Origin: Lysobacter solisilvae
GTDB lineage: Bacteria > Pseudomonadota > Gammaproteobacteria > Xanthomonadales > Xanthomonadaceae
Direction of reading: 5' to 3'
Length of the DNA: 64,000 nucleotides
Assembly (NCBI RefSeq): GCF_016613535.2
Contig: NZ_CP071518.1
Location: 2,666,001 to 2,730,000 of the forward strand
Below, one piece after another: positions 26,612 through 35,865 of the stretch. The notes below the pieces were generated by a model. It had not been told where the DNA came from. It saw nothing but the letters and a program-made list of their open reading frames with translations, and made no database searches. The position numbers were made by a program, and so were the translations under genes. Positions within the stretch are counted from its first letter, which is position 1, and each line of letters opens with the position of its first letter.

Positions 26612-27031
26612 ATGCGTCATTACGAAGTCGTGTTCCTGGTCCATCCGGACCAGAGCGAGCAGGTGCCCGCCATGATCGAGCGCTACAAGGGCCTGATCGA
26701 GAACGGTGCCGGCAAGATCCACCGCCTGGAAGACTGGGGCCGCCGCCAGCTGGCCTACCCCATCGAGAACCTGGTCAAGGCCCATTACGTGCTGCTCAAC
26801 ATCGAGTGCAGCCAGGCCGCGCTGAACGACCTGGTCGACGGCTTCCGCTTCAACGACGCCGTCCTGCGTCACCTGGTCATGAAGCGCGATGCTGCCGACA
26901 CCGAGCAGTCGCTGATCATGAAGTTCAAGGACGAGAAGGGCGACAAGCCCGAGCGTCGTCGTCGTGACGACGAGAGCGACAGCGCCATCGGCAACGCCGA
27001 TTCCGCCACCGATGAAGCCGAAGCCGCTTAA
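26612..27031 (+). CDS. rpsF: Ribosomal protein bS6
   Basis: This is a 139-residue small-subunit protein; [20 protein letters not shown] and [15 protein letters not shown] are diagnostic. In the ribosome it pairs with bS18, whose gene follows after 11 bases. The C-terminus is longer than in E. coli and acidic/basic ([19 protein letters not shown]), as in other gammaproteobacteria where glutamate tails can be added. First gene of the rpsF-rpsR-rplI operon. Confidence 0.97.
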   Translation: MRHYEVVFLVHPDQSEQVPAMIERYKGLIENGAGKIHRLEDWGRRQLAYPIENLVKAHYVLLNIECSQAALNDLVDGFRFNDAVLRHLVMKRDAADTEQSLIMKFKDEKGDKPERRRRDDESDSAIGNADSATDEAEAA

Positions 27032-27042
27032 GGAGCGCTGAC

Positions 27043-27273
27043 ATGTCCAAGTTCTTCCGCCGCCGCAAGTTCTGCAAGTTCACCGCCGAGGGTGTCAAGG
27101 AGATCGACTACAAGGATCTCAACACCCTGCGCCAGTACCTCACCGAGACCGGCAAGATCGTGCCGAGCCGCGTGACCGGTACCAAGTCGAAGTACCAGCG
27201 CCAGCTGGCCACGGCCGTCAAGCGCGCCCGTTTCCTGGCGCTGATCCCGTACACCGACAACCACAACGCCTGA
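27043..27273 (+). CDS. rpsR: Ribosomal protein bS18
   Basis: This is a 76-residue small-subunit protein: [38 protein letters not shown] and RITGTK-like [20 protein letters not shown] are all characteristic. It binds bS6 in the platform of the 30S subunit. Only 11 bases separate it from rpsF. It is followed by a strong hairpin without a T-tract and then rplI. Confidence 0.97.
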   Translation: MSKFFRRRKFCKFTAEGVKEIDYKDLNTLRQYLTETGKIVPSRVTGTKSKYQRQLATAVKRARFLALIPYTDNHNA

Positions 27274-27280
27274 TCCTGGC

Positions 27281-27307
27281 GTCCGCTCCCGCCCGCGGGA
27301 GCCGGAC
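27281..27307 (+). other. Hairpin in the rpsR-rplI gap
   Basis: A near-perfect stem is formed by GTCCG-CTCCCG and its complement with a one-base bulge and a CCCG loop. There is no T-run after it. It lies 8 bases after the rpsR stop, 85 bases before rplI, so it may act in mRNA processing or in adjusting rplI expression relative to the S6-S18 pair. Confidence 0.4.
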
Positions 27308-27392
27308 CGGGGTGAGGCCTGCCTCGCCCGTCATTCGGACAGCGAAACCTGCTGCGGGCCCATGGGCCCGCTAACGAATTCGGAGCAACACC

Positions 27393-27845
27393 ATGCAACT
27401 GATCCTCCTGCAGAACGTGACCAACCTGGGCAAGCTGGGCGACAAGGTCAACGTCAAGCCCGGCTTCGGCCGCAACTACCTGGTCCCGCAGGGCAAGGCC
27501 GTTCCGGCCACTGCCACCAACCTGGCCGAGTTCGAGGCCAAGCGTGCCGAGTACGAAGCCAAGGCCAAGGCCCAGCTGGAAGGCGCCGAGGGCCGTGCCG
27601 CCGCGCTGGAAGGCGTGGAAGTCACCATCTCCGCCAATGCCTCGACCGAAGGCAAGCTGTACGGCTCGATCAGCCCGCGCGACATCGCCGAGGCGCTGAC
27701 CAAGCTGGGCCACAAGGTCGAAAAGTCGGAAGTCGTGCTGGGCGAAGGCCCGCTGCGCCGCACCGGCGAGCACGAAGTCGTCGTGCACCTGCATGCCGAC
27801 GTCGAGTCGAAGGTCAAGGTGATCGTGGTCGGCGAAGCCGCCTGA
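27393..27845 (+). CDS. rplI: Ribosomal protein bL9
   Basis: This is a 150-residue large-subunit protein with the typical [21 protein letters not shown]-terminal domain, the [13 protein letters not shown] rRNA-binding stretch, and a long central helix ([20 protein letters not shown]) before the C-terminal domain. It bridges the L1 stalk region of the 50S subunit. It ends the operon at the clear intrinsic terminator that follows 20 bases after the stop. Confidence 0.97.
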   Translation: MQLILLQNVTNLGKLGDKVNVKPGFGRNYLVPQGKAVPATATNLAEFEAKRAEYEAKAKAQLEGAEGRAAALEGVEVTISANASTEGKLYGSISPRDIAEALTKLGHKVEKSEVVLGEGPLRRTGEHEVVVHLHADVESKVKVIVVGEAA

Positions 27846-27865
27846 TCCCCGACCCGCGGTTCCGG

Positions 27866-27896
27866 AACGGGCGCCCCAGGGCGCCCGTTTCTTTTT
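27866..27896 (+). terminator. Intrinsic terminator of the rpsF-rpsR-rplI operon
   Basis: A 10-base GC-rich stem (AACGGGCGCC and its complement) with a CCAG loop is followed by TTTCTTTTT. It lies 20 bases after the rplI stop. Stem, loop and T-run are all standard. Confidence 0.92.
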
Positions 27897-28107
27897 GGGG
27901 CCGGGGGGAGGGCGCGCCACCCGTCGGCGCCACTGTGGCCGGGCATGGCAGGGTCGCAGTCTGCGAGATGCCCACCGGTTATCCACAGTGTTATCTGCAA
28001 CGCCCCGGGCGGGGGGGAGACTAGGATGGCCCGCGGTTCCGCTGCGCCCAATCAACAATAACGAGGAGGGTCGCCATGACGATCCTTCCAGGGGAGTTAC
28101 ATCGCCG

Positions 28108-29520
28108 ATGACATCACGCCAGGGCGCGCGTCCCGATCCTGCATTCCAGACCCGTCGCGACCAGCGCATCGAGCAGCTGCGCGTCCCGCCGCAATCGGTG
28201 GAGGCCGAGCAGGCGGTGCTGGGTGGCCTGATGCTGGCCCCCGACGCCTATGACCGCATCGCCGACCAGCTCACCGACAACGACTTCTATCGCCGTGATC
28301 ACCAGCTGATCTATCGCGCGATCCGCGAACTGGCCGAGAAGAGCCGCCCCTACGACGCGGTGACGCTGGGCGAATGGTTCGAGTCGATGGGCATGAGCGA
28401 GATGGTCGCCGGCGGCGCCTACCTGATCGAGCTGGCCAGCACCACGCCTTCGGCGGCCAACATCACCGCCTATGCCGAGATCGTCCGCGACAAGGCCGTG
28501 CTGCGGCAGCTGATCGACGTGGGCACCCACATCGTCAACGAGGGTTTCATGCCCGAGGGGCGTGATACCAGCGAGATCCTGGAGGAAGCCGAGAAGCAGG
28601 TCCTGGCGATCGCCGAGGGCGCCTCGCGGGGGCGGCAGGACTTCACCGCCGTCAACAAGGCCCTTTCCGAGGCCTTCGACGTCCTGCAGACGCGCTACGC
28701 CAACGGCGGCGGCGTTACCGGCATGCCCACGGGCTACACCGATTTCGACGAGATGACCGCCGGCCTGCAGCCGACCGACCTGATCATCCTGGCCGCGCGC
28801 CCGTCGATGGGCAAGACCACGCTGGCCCTGAACATGGCCGAGTACGCGGCGATCAAGACCCGCAAGGCCGTGGCCGTCTTCTCCATGGAAATGTCGGCCT
28901 CCCAGCTTGCGCTCCGCCTCATCTCCTCGGTCGGCCGCATCAACGCCACCCGCCTGCGCACCGGCCAGCTCGAGGACGAGGACTGGAGCCGCGTCACCAG
29001 CGCAATCCGCATGCTGCGCGAGGTCAAGATCTTCATCGACGACACACCGGCCCTGTCGCCGGTGGCCCTGTCGGCCAAGGCGCGCCGCCTCAAGCGAGAG
29101 CACGACCTGGGCCTGATCGTCATCGACTACCTGCAGCTGATGCAGGTGCCGGGCAACAGCGAGAACCGCGCGACCGAAATCTCCGAGATCTCGCGCTCCC
29201 TCAAGGCCCTGGCCAAGGAACTGAACGTGCCGGTGATCGCGCTGTCCCAGCTCAACCGCTCGCTGGAAACGCGTACCGACAAACGCCCGGTGATGGCCGA
29301 CCTGCGCGAATCGGGCGCCATCGAGCAGGACGCGGACGTCATCGTCTTCATCTACCGGGACGACTACTACAACAAGGAAAATTCGCCCGACAAGGGACTG
29401 GCCGAGGTGATCATCGGCAAGCAGCGTAACGGCCCGACCGGGTCGGTGAAGCTGAAATTCTTCGGCGAATACACCCGTTTCGACAACCTGAGCCACGACG
29501 GAGTGGGCTCGTTCGAATAG
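28108..29520 (+). CDS. dnaB: Replicative DNA helicase
   Basis: This is a 470-residue hexameric 5'-to-3' helicase that drives the replication fork. The N-terminal primase-interaction domain begins around residue 25 (LRVPPQSVEAEQAVLGGLML); the RecA-like motor has Walker A at about 231-238 (RPSMGKTT), Walker B LIVIDYLQLM, and later SQLNRSLETR and SGAIEQDADVI. The start at ATG 28108 was chosen over an upstream TTG-type frame because it gives the usual N-terminal length; no Shine-Dalgarno is strong. The 262-base gap upstream holds the rplI terminator and probably its own promoter. Confidence 0.97.
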   Translation: MTSRQGARPDPAFQTRRDQRIEQLRVPPQSVEAEQAVLGGLMLAPDAYDRIADQLTDNDFYRRDHQLIYRAIRELAEKSRPYDAVTLGEWFESMGMSEMVAGGAYLIELASTTPSAANITAYAEIVRDKAVLRQLIDVGTHIVNEGFMPEGRDTSEILEEAEKQVLAIAEGASRGRQDFTAVNKALSEAFDVLQTRYANGGGVTGMPTGYTDFDEMTAGLQPTDLIILAARPSMGKTTLALNMAEYAAIKTRKAVAVFSMEMSASQLALRLISSVGRINATRLRTGQLEDEDWSRVTSAIRMLREVKIFIDDTPALSPVALSAKARRLKREHDLGLIVIDYLQLMQVPGNSENRATEISEISRSLKALAKELNVPVIALSQLNRSLETRTDKRPVMADLRESGAIEQDADVIVFIYRDDYYNKENSPDKGLAEVIIGKQRNGPTGSVKLKFFGEYTRFDNLSHDGVGSFE

Positions 29521-29892
29521 TCCGGGGGCGGGGAGAGCGCTCTCTGGCGGGCCAATAAGCGCCAGGGCATGCTGCGGTGCAGCATCGCGTGGGCCTCTCC
29601 ACCCCGGGGTTCCTCCCGGCGCCTGCAGGCCGCGCCCCCGGCCTCCCCCATCCGGGTAGTTCCAAAATGGGCACTTTTGTGCGCCCGGAACCCTTGAAAT
29701 CAAGCCTCAAGGCGTATCCTCCGACGCGCTGCGTCAGTCAAGTGACGCCGGATGAGCGGCACTTTGGTGAGGGGGAACGGTCGATCATGCGTCCGGTCTG
29801 TGACTTCCCGCACGCAATTTCCAGGCCCGCGACTTGCATGTCGCGGCGCCCATCGGCGACCCTAACGCCGGGGAAATCGGGGAACGGAAGCG
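29521..29892 (+). other. Intergenic region between dnaB and fimT
   Basis: 372 bases without a gene. It holds a 12-base palindrome (GAGAGCGCTCTC) at 29533-29544, 13 bases past the dnaB stop, then a 7-base-stem hairpin (ATGCTGC, loop GGT) at 29569-29585 as a possible dnaB 3' end, another GCAC-TTTT-GTGC hairpin near 29670, and the possible pilin-operon promoter described separately. An alternative weak sigma-70 pair (TTGAAA at 29694, TATCCT at 29715) has a short 15-base spacer. Confidence 0.6.
29823..29838 (+). promoter_or_regulatory. Candidate sigma-54 promoter for the minor-pilin operon
   Basis: The sequence AGGCCCGCGACTTGCA has GG and GC separated by exactly 10 bases, as in the -24/-12 consensus TGGCACG-N4-TTGCA. 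It lies 55 bases before the fimT start, leaving a leader of about 45 bases. Type IV pilin genes are often sigma-54 dependent, though minor-pilin operons need not be. The -24 half matches only partly. Confidence 0.4.
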
Positions 29893-30474
29893 ATGTTCGC
29901 ACGTGCGCGAAACGGATTTTCATTGATCGAACTGATGGTGGCGCTCGCGGTGCTGGTGATTCTGGTCACCGTCGCCTATCCCAGCCTGCAGTCGGTCACC
30001 AACAGCAACAGGCTGACTGCGGCCGCCAACGAATCGATGGCGATGCTGCAGAACGCCCGTCTGGAGGCCATCCGTAACAATCGCCGGACGGTCGCCTGCC
30101 TGAGCGCCAATCCCCAGGCCGCCGCGCCTGCCTGCTCCGCGAACGGGGCCACCGGCTGGATCGTCTTTCTTGATGGCGACCGCAACGGACAGTTCGGTGC
30201 CGGCGAGCGGCTGTTGCGAGTCACGACCATGCCTACGGGCATCCAGTTGCGCAGTAGCGCCAAATTTGCCGGCCTGGCCAGCTTCCGGTCCGACGGACTG
30301 GCCCGCGACGCCGCCGGCGCGCTCCTCAACGCAACGGTAGATATGTGCATGCCGGTCTCCGAACCGGTTCAGAACGTGCGGCACGTCAGCATCGGCACGG
30401 GCAGCCGGCTTTCGATCACCAAGGCCAGCACGCCCCAAGCCTGTGGTACTCCTGCAGACAATCCGCAAACATGA
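29893..30474 (+). CDS. fimT: Type IV pilus minor pilin FimT/GspH family
   Basis: This is a 193-residue prepilin: a short basic leader MFARARNG, a prepilin peptidase site before FSLIELMVALAVL (Gly at -1, Phe at +1, Glu at +5), and a single hydrophobic helix. The rest fits GspH/FimT, with GWIVFLDGDRNGQFGAGE and later SFRSDGLARDA. It is the first gene of the pilin operon. The stop overlaps the pilV start as ATGA. The protein is expected to prime pilus assembly together with PilV, PilW, PilX and PilE. Confidence 0.93.
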   Translation: MFARARNGFSLIELMVALAVLVILVTVAYPSLQSVTNSNRLTAAANESMAMLQNARLEAIRNNRRTVACLSANPQAAAPACSANGATGWIVFLDGDRNGQFGAGERLLRVTTMPTGIQLRSSAKFAGLASFRSDGLARDAAGALLNATVDMCMPVSEPVQNVRHVSIGTGSRLSITKASTPQACGTPADNPQT

Positions 30475-30932
30475 CCCACTACCGTACACGCAGGGGGCGC
30501 GTTCGGCGCCCGCATGCCGTCGCGGGCATCAGCATGATCGAAGTGCTGATTTCCGTGGTGATCCTCGCATTCGGCATGCTCGGCATCGCCACGATGCAGA
30601 TGCTGGCATTGCGAAACAGCCAGGTTTCGCTCGAACGCAGCCAGGCCACCGTGCAGACCTACGCGATCCTGGACGCCATGCGCGCCAATCTCGCCGTGGC
30701 GCGCATCGGCGGCTACAACCTGTCGCAGATGACCTGTGCGGTGCCGGAGGAGGCTGGCACGCTGGCTTCGACCGACCTGCACAACTGGGTCACCAGCCTC
30801 AAGGCCAATCTCGGCGCCAGCGCATGCGCCCACATCGCCTGCGGCGGCGCCGACTGCCTCATCAGCGTCGAATGGGATGACTCGCGCGGCAAGACCGCTC
30901 CTACCCGCATCACCACGAGGACCCGTCTATGA
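30471..30932 (+). CDS. pilV: Type IV pilus minor pilin PilV
   Basis: This is a 153-residue prepilin starting at ATG 30471, overlapping the fimT stop by four bases. The long leader (MTHYRTRRGRVRRPHAVAG) precedes the cleavage site and the helix ISMIEVLISVVILAFGMLGI; the mature N-terminus is Ile with Glu at +4/+5, as typical of PilV. TMQMLALRNSQVSLERSQ continues the helix. The C-terminal cysteines (SACAHIACGGADC) suggest disulfides. The start overlap gives translational coupling. The end overlaps the pilW start by four bases (ATGA). Confidence 0.9.
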   Translation: MTHYRTRRGRVRRPHAVAGISMIEVLISVVILAFGMLGIATMQMLALRNSQVSLERSQATVQTYAILDAMRANLAVARIGGYNLSQMTCAVPEEAGTLASTDLHNWVTSLKANLGASACAHIACGGADCLISVEWDDSRGKTAPTRITTRTRL

Positions 30933-32005
30933 GCGCGCAGCGCCTGTCCGGTGCGCGCCGGACGCAGGGTTTCACCCTCATTGAACTGATGATCGGCATG
31001 GTGCTTGGCCTGGTCGTGCTGGCGGCCGTTGGTGCCGTGTTCGAGTCCAACAAGCACACCTACACCGCGACCGAAAGCCTGGGCCGAGTGCAGGAGAGCG
31101 CGCGCGTGGCGTTCGAGCTGCTGGCCAGGGACGTCCGCGAGTCGGCCGGCAATGCCTGCGAACGCGACCTGCCGGTCTACAACGTGCTCAACGACACCGC
31201 GCCGTGGTACGCCAACTTCAACAGCGGCCTGTTCGGGTACGACGGTGCGACCGCATTCCCCGGTCTGGGGTTCGGCACGGGTGTCGCCGACCGGGTGAAC
31301 GGGACCGATGCGATCGAGCTCAAGTCGTCGGTCTCCGACGGCATCAACGTGGTCAGCCACGACCCCAGTTCGGCCCAGCTCAAGGTCAGCACGGTCAACC
31401 ACAATCTCTTCCCGGGTGACATCGTGATGGCCTGCGACTTCGGCCAGGCCGCGATCTTCCAGGTGACCGGCGCCAACTCCGGCACCAACGACACGATCGT
31501 GCACAACAACGGCACCGCCACCGTGCTGCCGGGCAATTGCAGCAAGGGCCTGGGCCTGAGCCTGCCGGCCAACTGCTCCACCAACGGCAATGCCTATGCA
31601 TTCGGCTGCTACCGCGGCGAGTGGGAGTCGGGCAAATGCAAGAACAACCGGACCTGGCCGGCCACGGTGTCCAAGCTGCGCATGACCCGCTGGTACATCG
31701 GCAACAACGCCCGTGGTGGCCGCTCGCTGTACCAGGCCACGCTCCGCAATACCGGGGGCGTGCTTGGCGTGGACCGCAATGAAATCGCCACCGGTGTGGA
31801 GGAAATGCGGCTGCGCTATCTGCTCCGCAACGGCCTCAACTACGTCGAGGCCAGCGCGGTGACCGCCACGAACTGGACGGCCGGGGAAGTACTCGCCGTC
31901 AGCATCGATCTGACGGTCCGCGGCACCGACGTCGTCGGCACCGACGGCAAGCCCCTGCAACGAAGGATCACCCATACCGTGGCCATCCGGAACCGCGCGC
32001 CATGA
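30929..32005 (+). CDS. pilW: Type IV pilus assembly protein PilW
   Basis: This is a 358-residue prepilin-like protein: leader RTQG, cleavage before FTLIELMIGMVLGLVVLAAV, then the PilW-type GAVFESNKHTYTATESLGRV and RVAFELLARDVRESAGNACE. The large C-terminal domain is typical of PilW. It overlaps pilV (ATGA) and pilX (ATGA), so all four minor pilins are translated as a unit. In Pseudomonas-type systems PilW forms the tip complex with PilX and PilY1. Confidence 0.92.
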   Translation: MSAQRLSGARRTQGFTLIELMIGMVLGLVVLAAVGAVFESNKHTYTATESLGRVQESARVAFELLARDVRESAGNACERDLPVYNVLNDTAPWYANFNSGLFGYDGATAFPGLGFGTGVADRVNGTDAIELKSSVSDGINVVSHDPSSAQLKVSTVNHNLFPGDIVMACDFGQAAIFQVTGANSGTNDTIVHNNGTATVLPGNCSKGLGLSLPANCSTNGNAYAFGCYRGEWESGKCKNNRTWPATVSKLRMTRWYIGNNARGGRSLYQATLRNTGGVLGVDRNEIATGVEEMRLRYLLRNGLNYVEASAVTATNWTAGEVLAVSIDLTVRGTDVVGTDGKPLQRRITHTVAIRNRAP

Positions 32006-32553
32006 CCTCCAGAATCCAGAATCCGCGGGCCGGGAAAGCCGGTCCCGCCCGGCAGCGTGGTGTCACGCTGGTGATCGTCCTGATCCTGCTGCTCGTGGTC
32101 ACGCTGATCGCGTTGGCCAGCCTTCGCGGCACGCTGATGGAGGAGCGGATGAGCGCGAACGTGCTCGATCGCAGCCTGGCGTTCCAGGCGGCCGAAGCCG
32201 CGCTGCGCGAGGGCGAATCCGTCGCCGCGGGCAAGCCGGCGCTGCCGGCTGCTGGCTGCGCCGCGGGCCTGTGCGCCATCCCGAACCCGGCCGTCGCCCC
32301 GGTCTGGACGGATGAAGCGATCTGGGCCGCCGCGCCCGAAGCGGTCGTCCAGTTGGGCGACAAGACCGCCAAGCCGCGCTACATCGTCGAGCTGCTGGCC
32401 AACGACGTGCCGCCCAAGGGTAGTTGCACGACTTCCGGTGATGTATCGGAAACCACCTGCAGCGGCACGGAGCGCCGCTACCGCGTCACCGCGCGCAGCG
32501 AGGCCGAAGGCCGCGCCGCCGTGATGCTGCAGACCATCTTCGCGGTCCCCTGA
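32002..32553 (+). CDS. pilX: Type IV pilus assembly protein PilX
   Basis: This is a 183-residue protein with the PilX pattern: a leader ending RQRG before VTLVIVLILLLVVTLIALAS, lacking the usual Phe+1 and Glu+5 as is normal for PilX, then RGTLMEERMSANVLDRSLAF and FQAAEAALREGE. The four-base overlap with pilW fixes the start. It lies 13 bases before pilY1. It is a tip-complex component. Confidence 0.92.
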   Translation: MTSRIQNPRAGKAGPARQRGVTLVIVLILLLVVTLIALASLRGTLMEERMSANVLDRSLAFQAAEAALREGESVAAGKPALPAAGCAAGLCAIPNPAVAPVWTDEAIWAAAPEAVVQLGDKTAKPRYIVELLANDVPPKGSCTTSGDVSETTCSGTERRYRVTARSEAEGRAAVMLQTIFAVP

Positions 32554-32566
32554 CCGCAATCGCAGA

Positions 32567-35500
32567 ATGGATATCCGCTTCATGGACATGATCCAGCGCA
32601 CCAATAATTCCCGCCGCGGCCCGGCGCGTGATCGCCTGATCGCCCTTTCGGTGGCGTTCGTGGCGACCTTGCTGGCTGCGCCCGGTCATGCGGTGAACTT
32701 CCCCAACATCCCGCTGCAGTCGGGCACGGCCTATCCGGCAGCGAACGTCCGCTTCATCCTCGACGATTCGGGCTCGATGAACTTCGTGGCGATGCCCGAG
32801 GACGTCAAGGACGACGACGACAGCACCAACTACGGCAACGGCGTCCAGGACGGGTTGAACGACGACGTCTCGGACATGTCCTACGCCCACAACACCATCT
32901 ACTACAACCCGGCAACGGCGTACCAGGCCTGGCTGCGCTTCGACTCGGCCAACAAGTCGTCGCGCTACACGGGCGGCACGTCGTTCACCCAGGCCTACTG
33001 GCATCCGAGCCTGCTCAGCGACGTCGTCGACCTGTCCGACAACACCCAGACCTTCTACGTGCCCAAGTCCCAGCCGACGACCAGCACGAGCAACGCGGAC
33101 TTCGTCCGCTTCCAGCTGCGGACGGTCGGCGGAAAGACGCGTGTAGTGCGCAGCGAGTGGCTGAAGGTCAGCAAGACCAACGAAGGCGAGAAGAACGCCG
33201 GCTGCGCCAGCAACTCCCAGAGCGCCTGGCGCGACTGCCGGTTCGAGACGCCCACCGGGCGCGACGAGGCCGATGAGCTGGTCAACTTCGCGACCTGGTA
33301 CTCCTACCACCGCACCCGCATGAAGGTGGCCAAGGCCGGTGCGAGCGAGGCCTTCGGCCAGCTCAAGGACGACCTGCGTATCGGCTACGACTCGATCAAC
33401 CGCAATACCAACGGCTTCACCGTCCCCTACAACATCCCCGTGGCCACCGACGACGGTCGCTTCCGTGGCGCCAACCGCAAGGACTGGTACGACGTGCTGC
33501 ATGCCGCCAAGGGCAGCAGCAGCACGCCGCTGCACCGGGCGCTGCAGCGCGCCGGCAATTACTTCTCGAGCACCGCGGCCGACGGCCCGTGGGGCCCGGG
33601 CGCCACCAATCAGATCAGTTGCCGCCAGAACTTCGCGATCCTGACCACCGACGGCTACTGGAACAGCACCGACGGCTATACCGACCTTGGCGACGCCGAC
33701 GGCACGGCGGGCGACAAGAACGGCAACGGGATCACGTCGACCTCGGGCAAGGCGTGGAAGTACGAGGTCAAGCGGCCCTACTACGACAACTTCGTCGAGA
33801 CCGGCACCAAGACCCGCGGCGACACCCTGGCCGACGTCGCGATGTATTACTGGAAGAACGACCTGCGCACCACGCTGGAGAACGACGTTCCCGAATCGTT
33901 CGACGACCCGGCGTTCTGGCAGCACATGGTCACCTTCGGCGTTTCGATCGGCCTGAAGGGTCGTCTGGATCCCAGGAACGACCTGCTCTCGCTCAGCAAC
34001 GGCACCAAGCATTGGGGCGATCCGATCCAGGGCGGCGCGGACGCCGACCGCATCGACGACCTGTGGCATGCCTCCGTGAACAGCCGCGGCGATTTCCTCG
34101 TGGCCTCCAACACGAAGGAATTCGTGCGCGGCCTGCTGGACGCGTTCACGACCGTGGCCCAGCGCCTGGGTTCGGCCTCCAACGTGACGGCCAACAGCAC
34201 GTCGTTCGTCAACGACGTCTTCGTCTACCAGGCCAGCTATACCTCGGGCAAGTGGAATGGCGAGCTCAAGGCCTATGCCGCGACCGCGGCTGGCGTGGCC
34301 ACCACGCCGGCGTGGTCGGCCTCGGGACTGATCCCCACCACCGCCCGCACCATCCTCACGTGGAACGGATCGTCGGGTACCACGTTTCCCACCACCACCC
34401 AGACCGGCCTGCTGGACGCCAGCAGCCGCCTGATCGGACCGGCGACGGGCGCCGAGAACGTCGCCTACATCAAGGGCACGCGCAGCAAGGAACGCCAGAA
34501 TGGCGGCGAGCTGCGCGACCGCGACTCCCTGCTGGGTGACATCGTCAATTCCTCGCCGATGTATGTGAAGGAGACCCAGACGATCTATGTCGGCGCCAAC
34601 GACGGCATGCTGCACGCCATCAACACCGCCAACGGCGTGGAGCAGTTCGCGTACGTGCCGGCCGGCATCAACTTCAGTGACCTCAAGTCCTTCAGCGACC
34701 CGCAGTACTCGCACCGGTATTTCGTGGACGGTCCGATCGTGGTGTCCAACCGCAACCAGACCGGTGGCAAGAACTACCTGGTCGGTTCGCTGGGACGGGG
34801 TGGCAAGGGCGTGTACGGGCTGGATGTCACATCGCCGGGCACCTTCAAGGCCGCCAATGTCCTGTGGGAGCTGTCCGCCGGCGACAACCTAGGCAACGTC
34901 CTGGGCGACCCGATCGTGGTCAAGCTCAACGACGGTTCCGACGCCGTCGTCTTCGGCAACGGCTACAACAGCAAGAACGGCCAGGCCGTGCTGTACGTGG
35001 TCGACATCAAGACCGGCGTCGTCCTGCATGAGATCAATACCGGCGTGGGCAGCGACAACGGTCTGGCTGCGCCGCGCGGCTGGGACGACGACGGCAATGG
35101 CACCGTCGACTACGTGTACGCCGGCGACCTCAAGGGCAATGTCTGGAAGTTCGACTTCACCGTGAGCGGCCAGGCCAAGGTCGCGCTCAGCGGCAACCCG
35201 CTGTTCTCGGCCGGCGCCAGCCAGCCGATCACCGGCGGACTGGCGCTGGCGCGCGACCCGCTCACGGGAAAGCGCTGGGTCTTCGCCGGCACCGGCCAGT
35301 TCATGACGCTGACCGACCTCAAGGACACCAGCCTGCAGGCCGTATACGGCCTGGTCGACGAGAATGCCGCGCTGACCAAGTCGCAGCTGCATTCGCGTGA
35401 CATCCACGCCACGGGCAGCGTCAATGGGCAGGCAGTGCGCTCGTTCGAGCCGCACGCTCCGCTGGCCAGTGGCAAGAAGGGCTGGTACCTGGAGCTGGAC

Positions 35501-35860
35501 ACGCCGGCCACCGGCGAGCGTGTCATCAGCCGTCCGCAGGTGCGCGGCACGGTGCTGCTGTTCGCCAGCCTGATCCCGCCGACCGAGGCCACCTGCGACG
35601 CGGTGGGCAAGGGTTACGTCAACGCGCTGGACGTGTTCACCGGAACCGGGGTGCCGCAGAACGGCTACTTCAACAAGGGGACTGTCGATGGCCAGCCGGT
35701 CGGGTCGGTCGACCTGGGTGTGGGCATGCCCACCCTTCCGATCGTGATCGACAACCTGCTGGTCGTCGGCGGCTCGAAGGGTACCGTGGGCCAGACGCCG
35801 GTCAACCCGCAGGGTGGCGCGCCGTCGCGTGTGTCCTGGCGCGAGATCCTGAGGGACTGA
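32567..35860 (+). CDS. pilY1: Type IV pilus tip adhesin/regulator PilY1
   Basis: This is a 1097-residue exported protein. A signal sequence (LIALSVAFVATLLAAPGHA) is followed by a von Willebrand A-like part with a metal-site DDSGSM near residue 67, later NFAILTTDGYWN. The C-terminal half (from about residue 630) is the PilY1 beta-propeller, beginning YVGANDGMLHAIN and containing VGSLGRGGKGVYGLDV and a calcium-loop-like WDDDGNGTVDYVYAGDLKGN. It caps the pilus with PilX/PilW and can act in adhesion and surface sensing. The start at 32567 is an ATG; a second ATG 15 bases later is an alternative. Highly conserved core. Confidence 0.95.
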   Translation: MDIRFMDMIQRTNNSRRGPARDRLIALSVAFVATLLAAPGHAVNFPNIPLQSGTAYPAANVRFILDDSGSMNFVAMPEDVKDDDDSTNYGNGVQDGLNDDVSDMSYAHNTIYYNPATAYQAWLRFDSANKSSRYTGGTSFTQAYWHPSLLSDVVDLSDNTQTFYVPKSQPTTSTSNADFVRFQLRTVGGKTRVVRSEWLKVSKTNEGEKNAGCASNSQSAWRDCRFETPTGRDEADELVNFATWYSYHRTRMKVAKAGASEAFGQLKDDLRIGYDSINRNTNGFTVPYNIPVATDDGRFRGANRKDWYDVLHAAKGSSSTPLHRALQRAGNYFSSTAADGPWGPGATNQISCRQNFAILTTDGYWNSTDGYTDLGDADGTAGDKNGNGITSTSGKAWKYEVKRPYYDNFVETGTKTRGDTLADVAMYYWKNDLRTTLENDVPESFDDPAFWQHMVTFGVSIGLKGRLDPRNDLLSLSNGTKHWGDPIQGGADADRIDDLWHASVNSRGDFLVASNTKEFVRGLLDAFTTVAQRLGSASNVTANSTSFVNDVFVYQASYTSGKWNGELKAYAATAAGVATTPAWSASGLIPTTARTILTWNGSSGTTFPTTTQTGLLDASSRLIGPATGAENVAYIKGTRSKERQNGGELRDRDSLLGDIVNSSPMYVKETQTIYVGANDGMLHAINTANGVEQFAYVPAGINFSDLKSFSDPQYSHRYFVDGPIVVSNRNQTGGKNYLVGSLGRGGKGVYGLDVTSPGTFKAANVLWELSAGDNLGNVLGDPIVVKLNDGSDAVVFGNGYNSKNGQAVLYVVDIKTGVVLHEINTGVGSDNGLAAPRGWDDDGNGTVDYVYAGDLKGNVWKFDFTVSGQAKVALSGNPLFSAGASQPITGGLALARDPLTGKRWVFAGTGQFMTLTDLKDTSLQAVYGLVDENAALTKSQLHSRDIHATGSVNGQAVRSFEPHAPLASGKKGWYLELDTPATGERVISRPQVRGTVLLFASLIPPTEATCDAVGKGYVNALDVFTGTGVPQNGYFNKGTVDGQPVGSVDLGVGMPTLPIVIDNLLVVGGSKGTVGQTPVNPQGGAPSRVSWREILRD

Positions 35861-35865
35861 CAGAC

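Noticed and set aside
28114..29703. A 529-codon minus-strand open frame over dnaB
   Set aside because: Antisense to dnaB, which carries Walker A and B motifs; no motif in the opposite frame.
32486..34714. A 742-codon minus-strand open frame inside pilY1
   Set aside because: Antisense to a conserved PilY1; low-complexity Val/Gly/Arg-rich translation typical of shadow frames.
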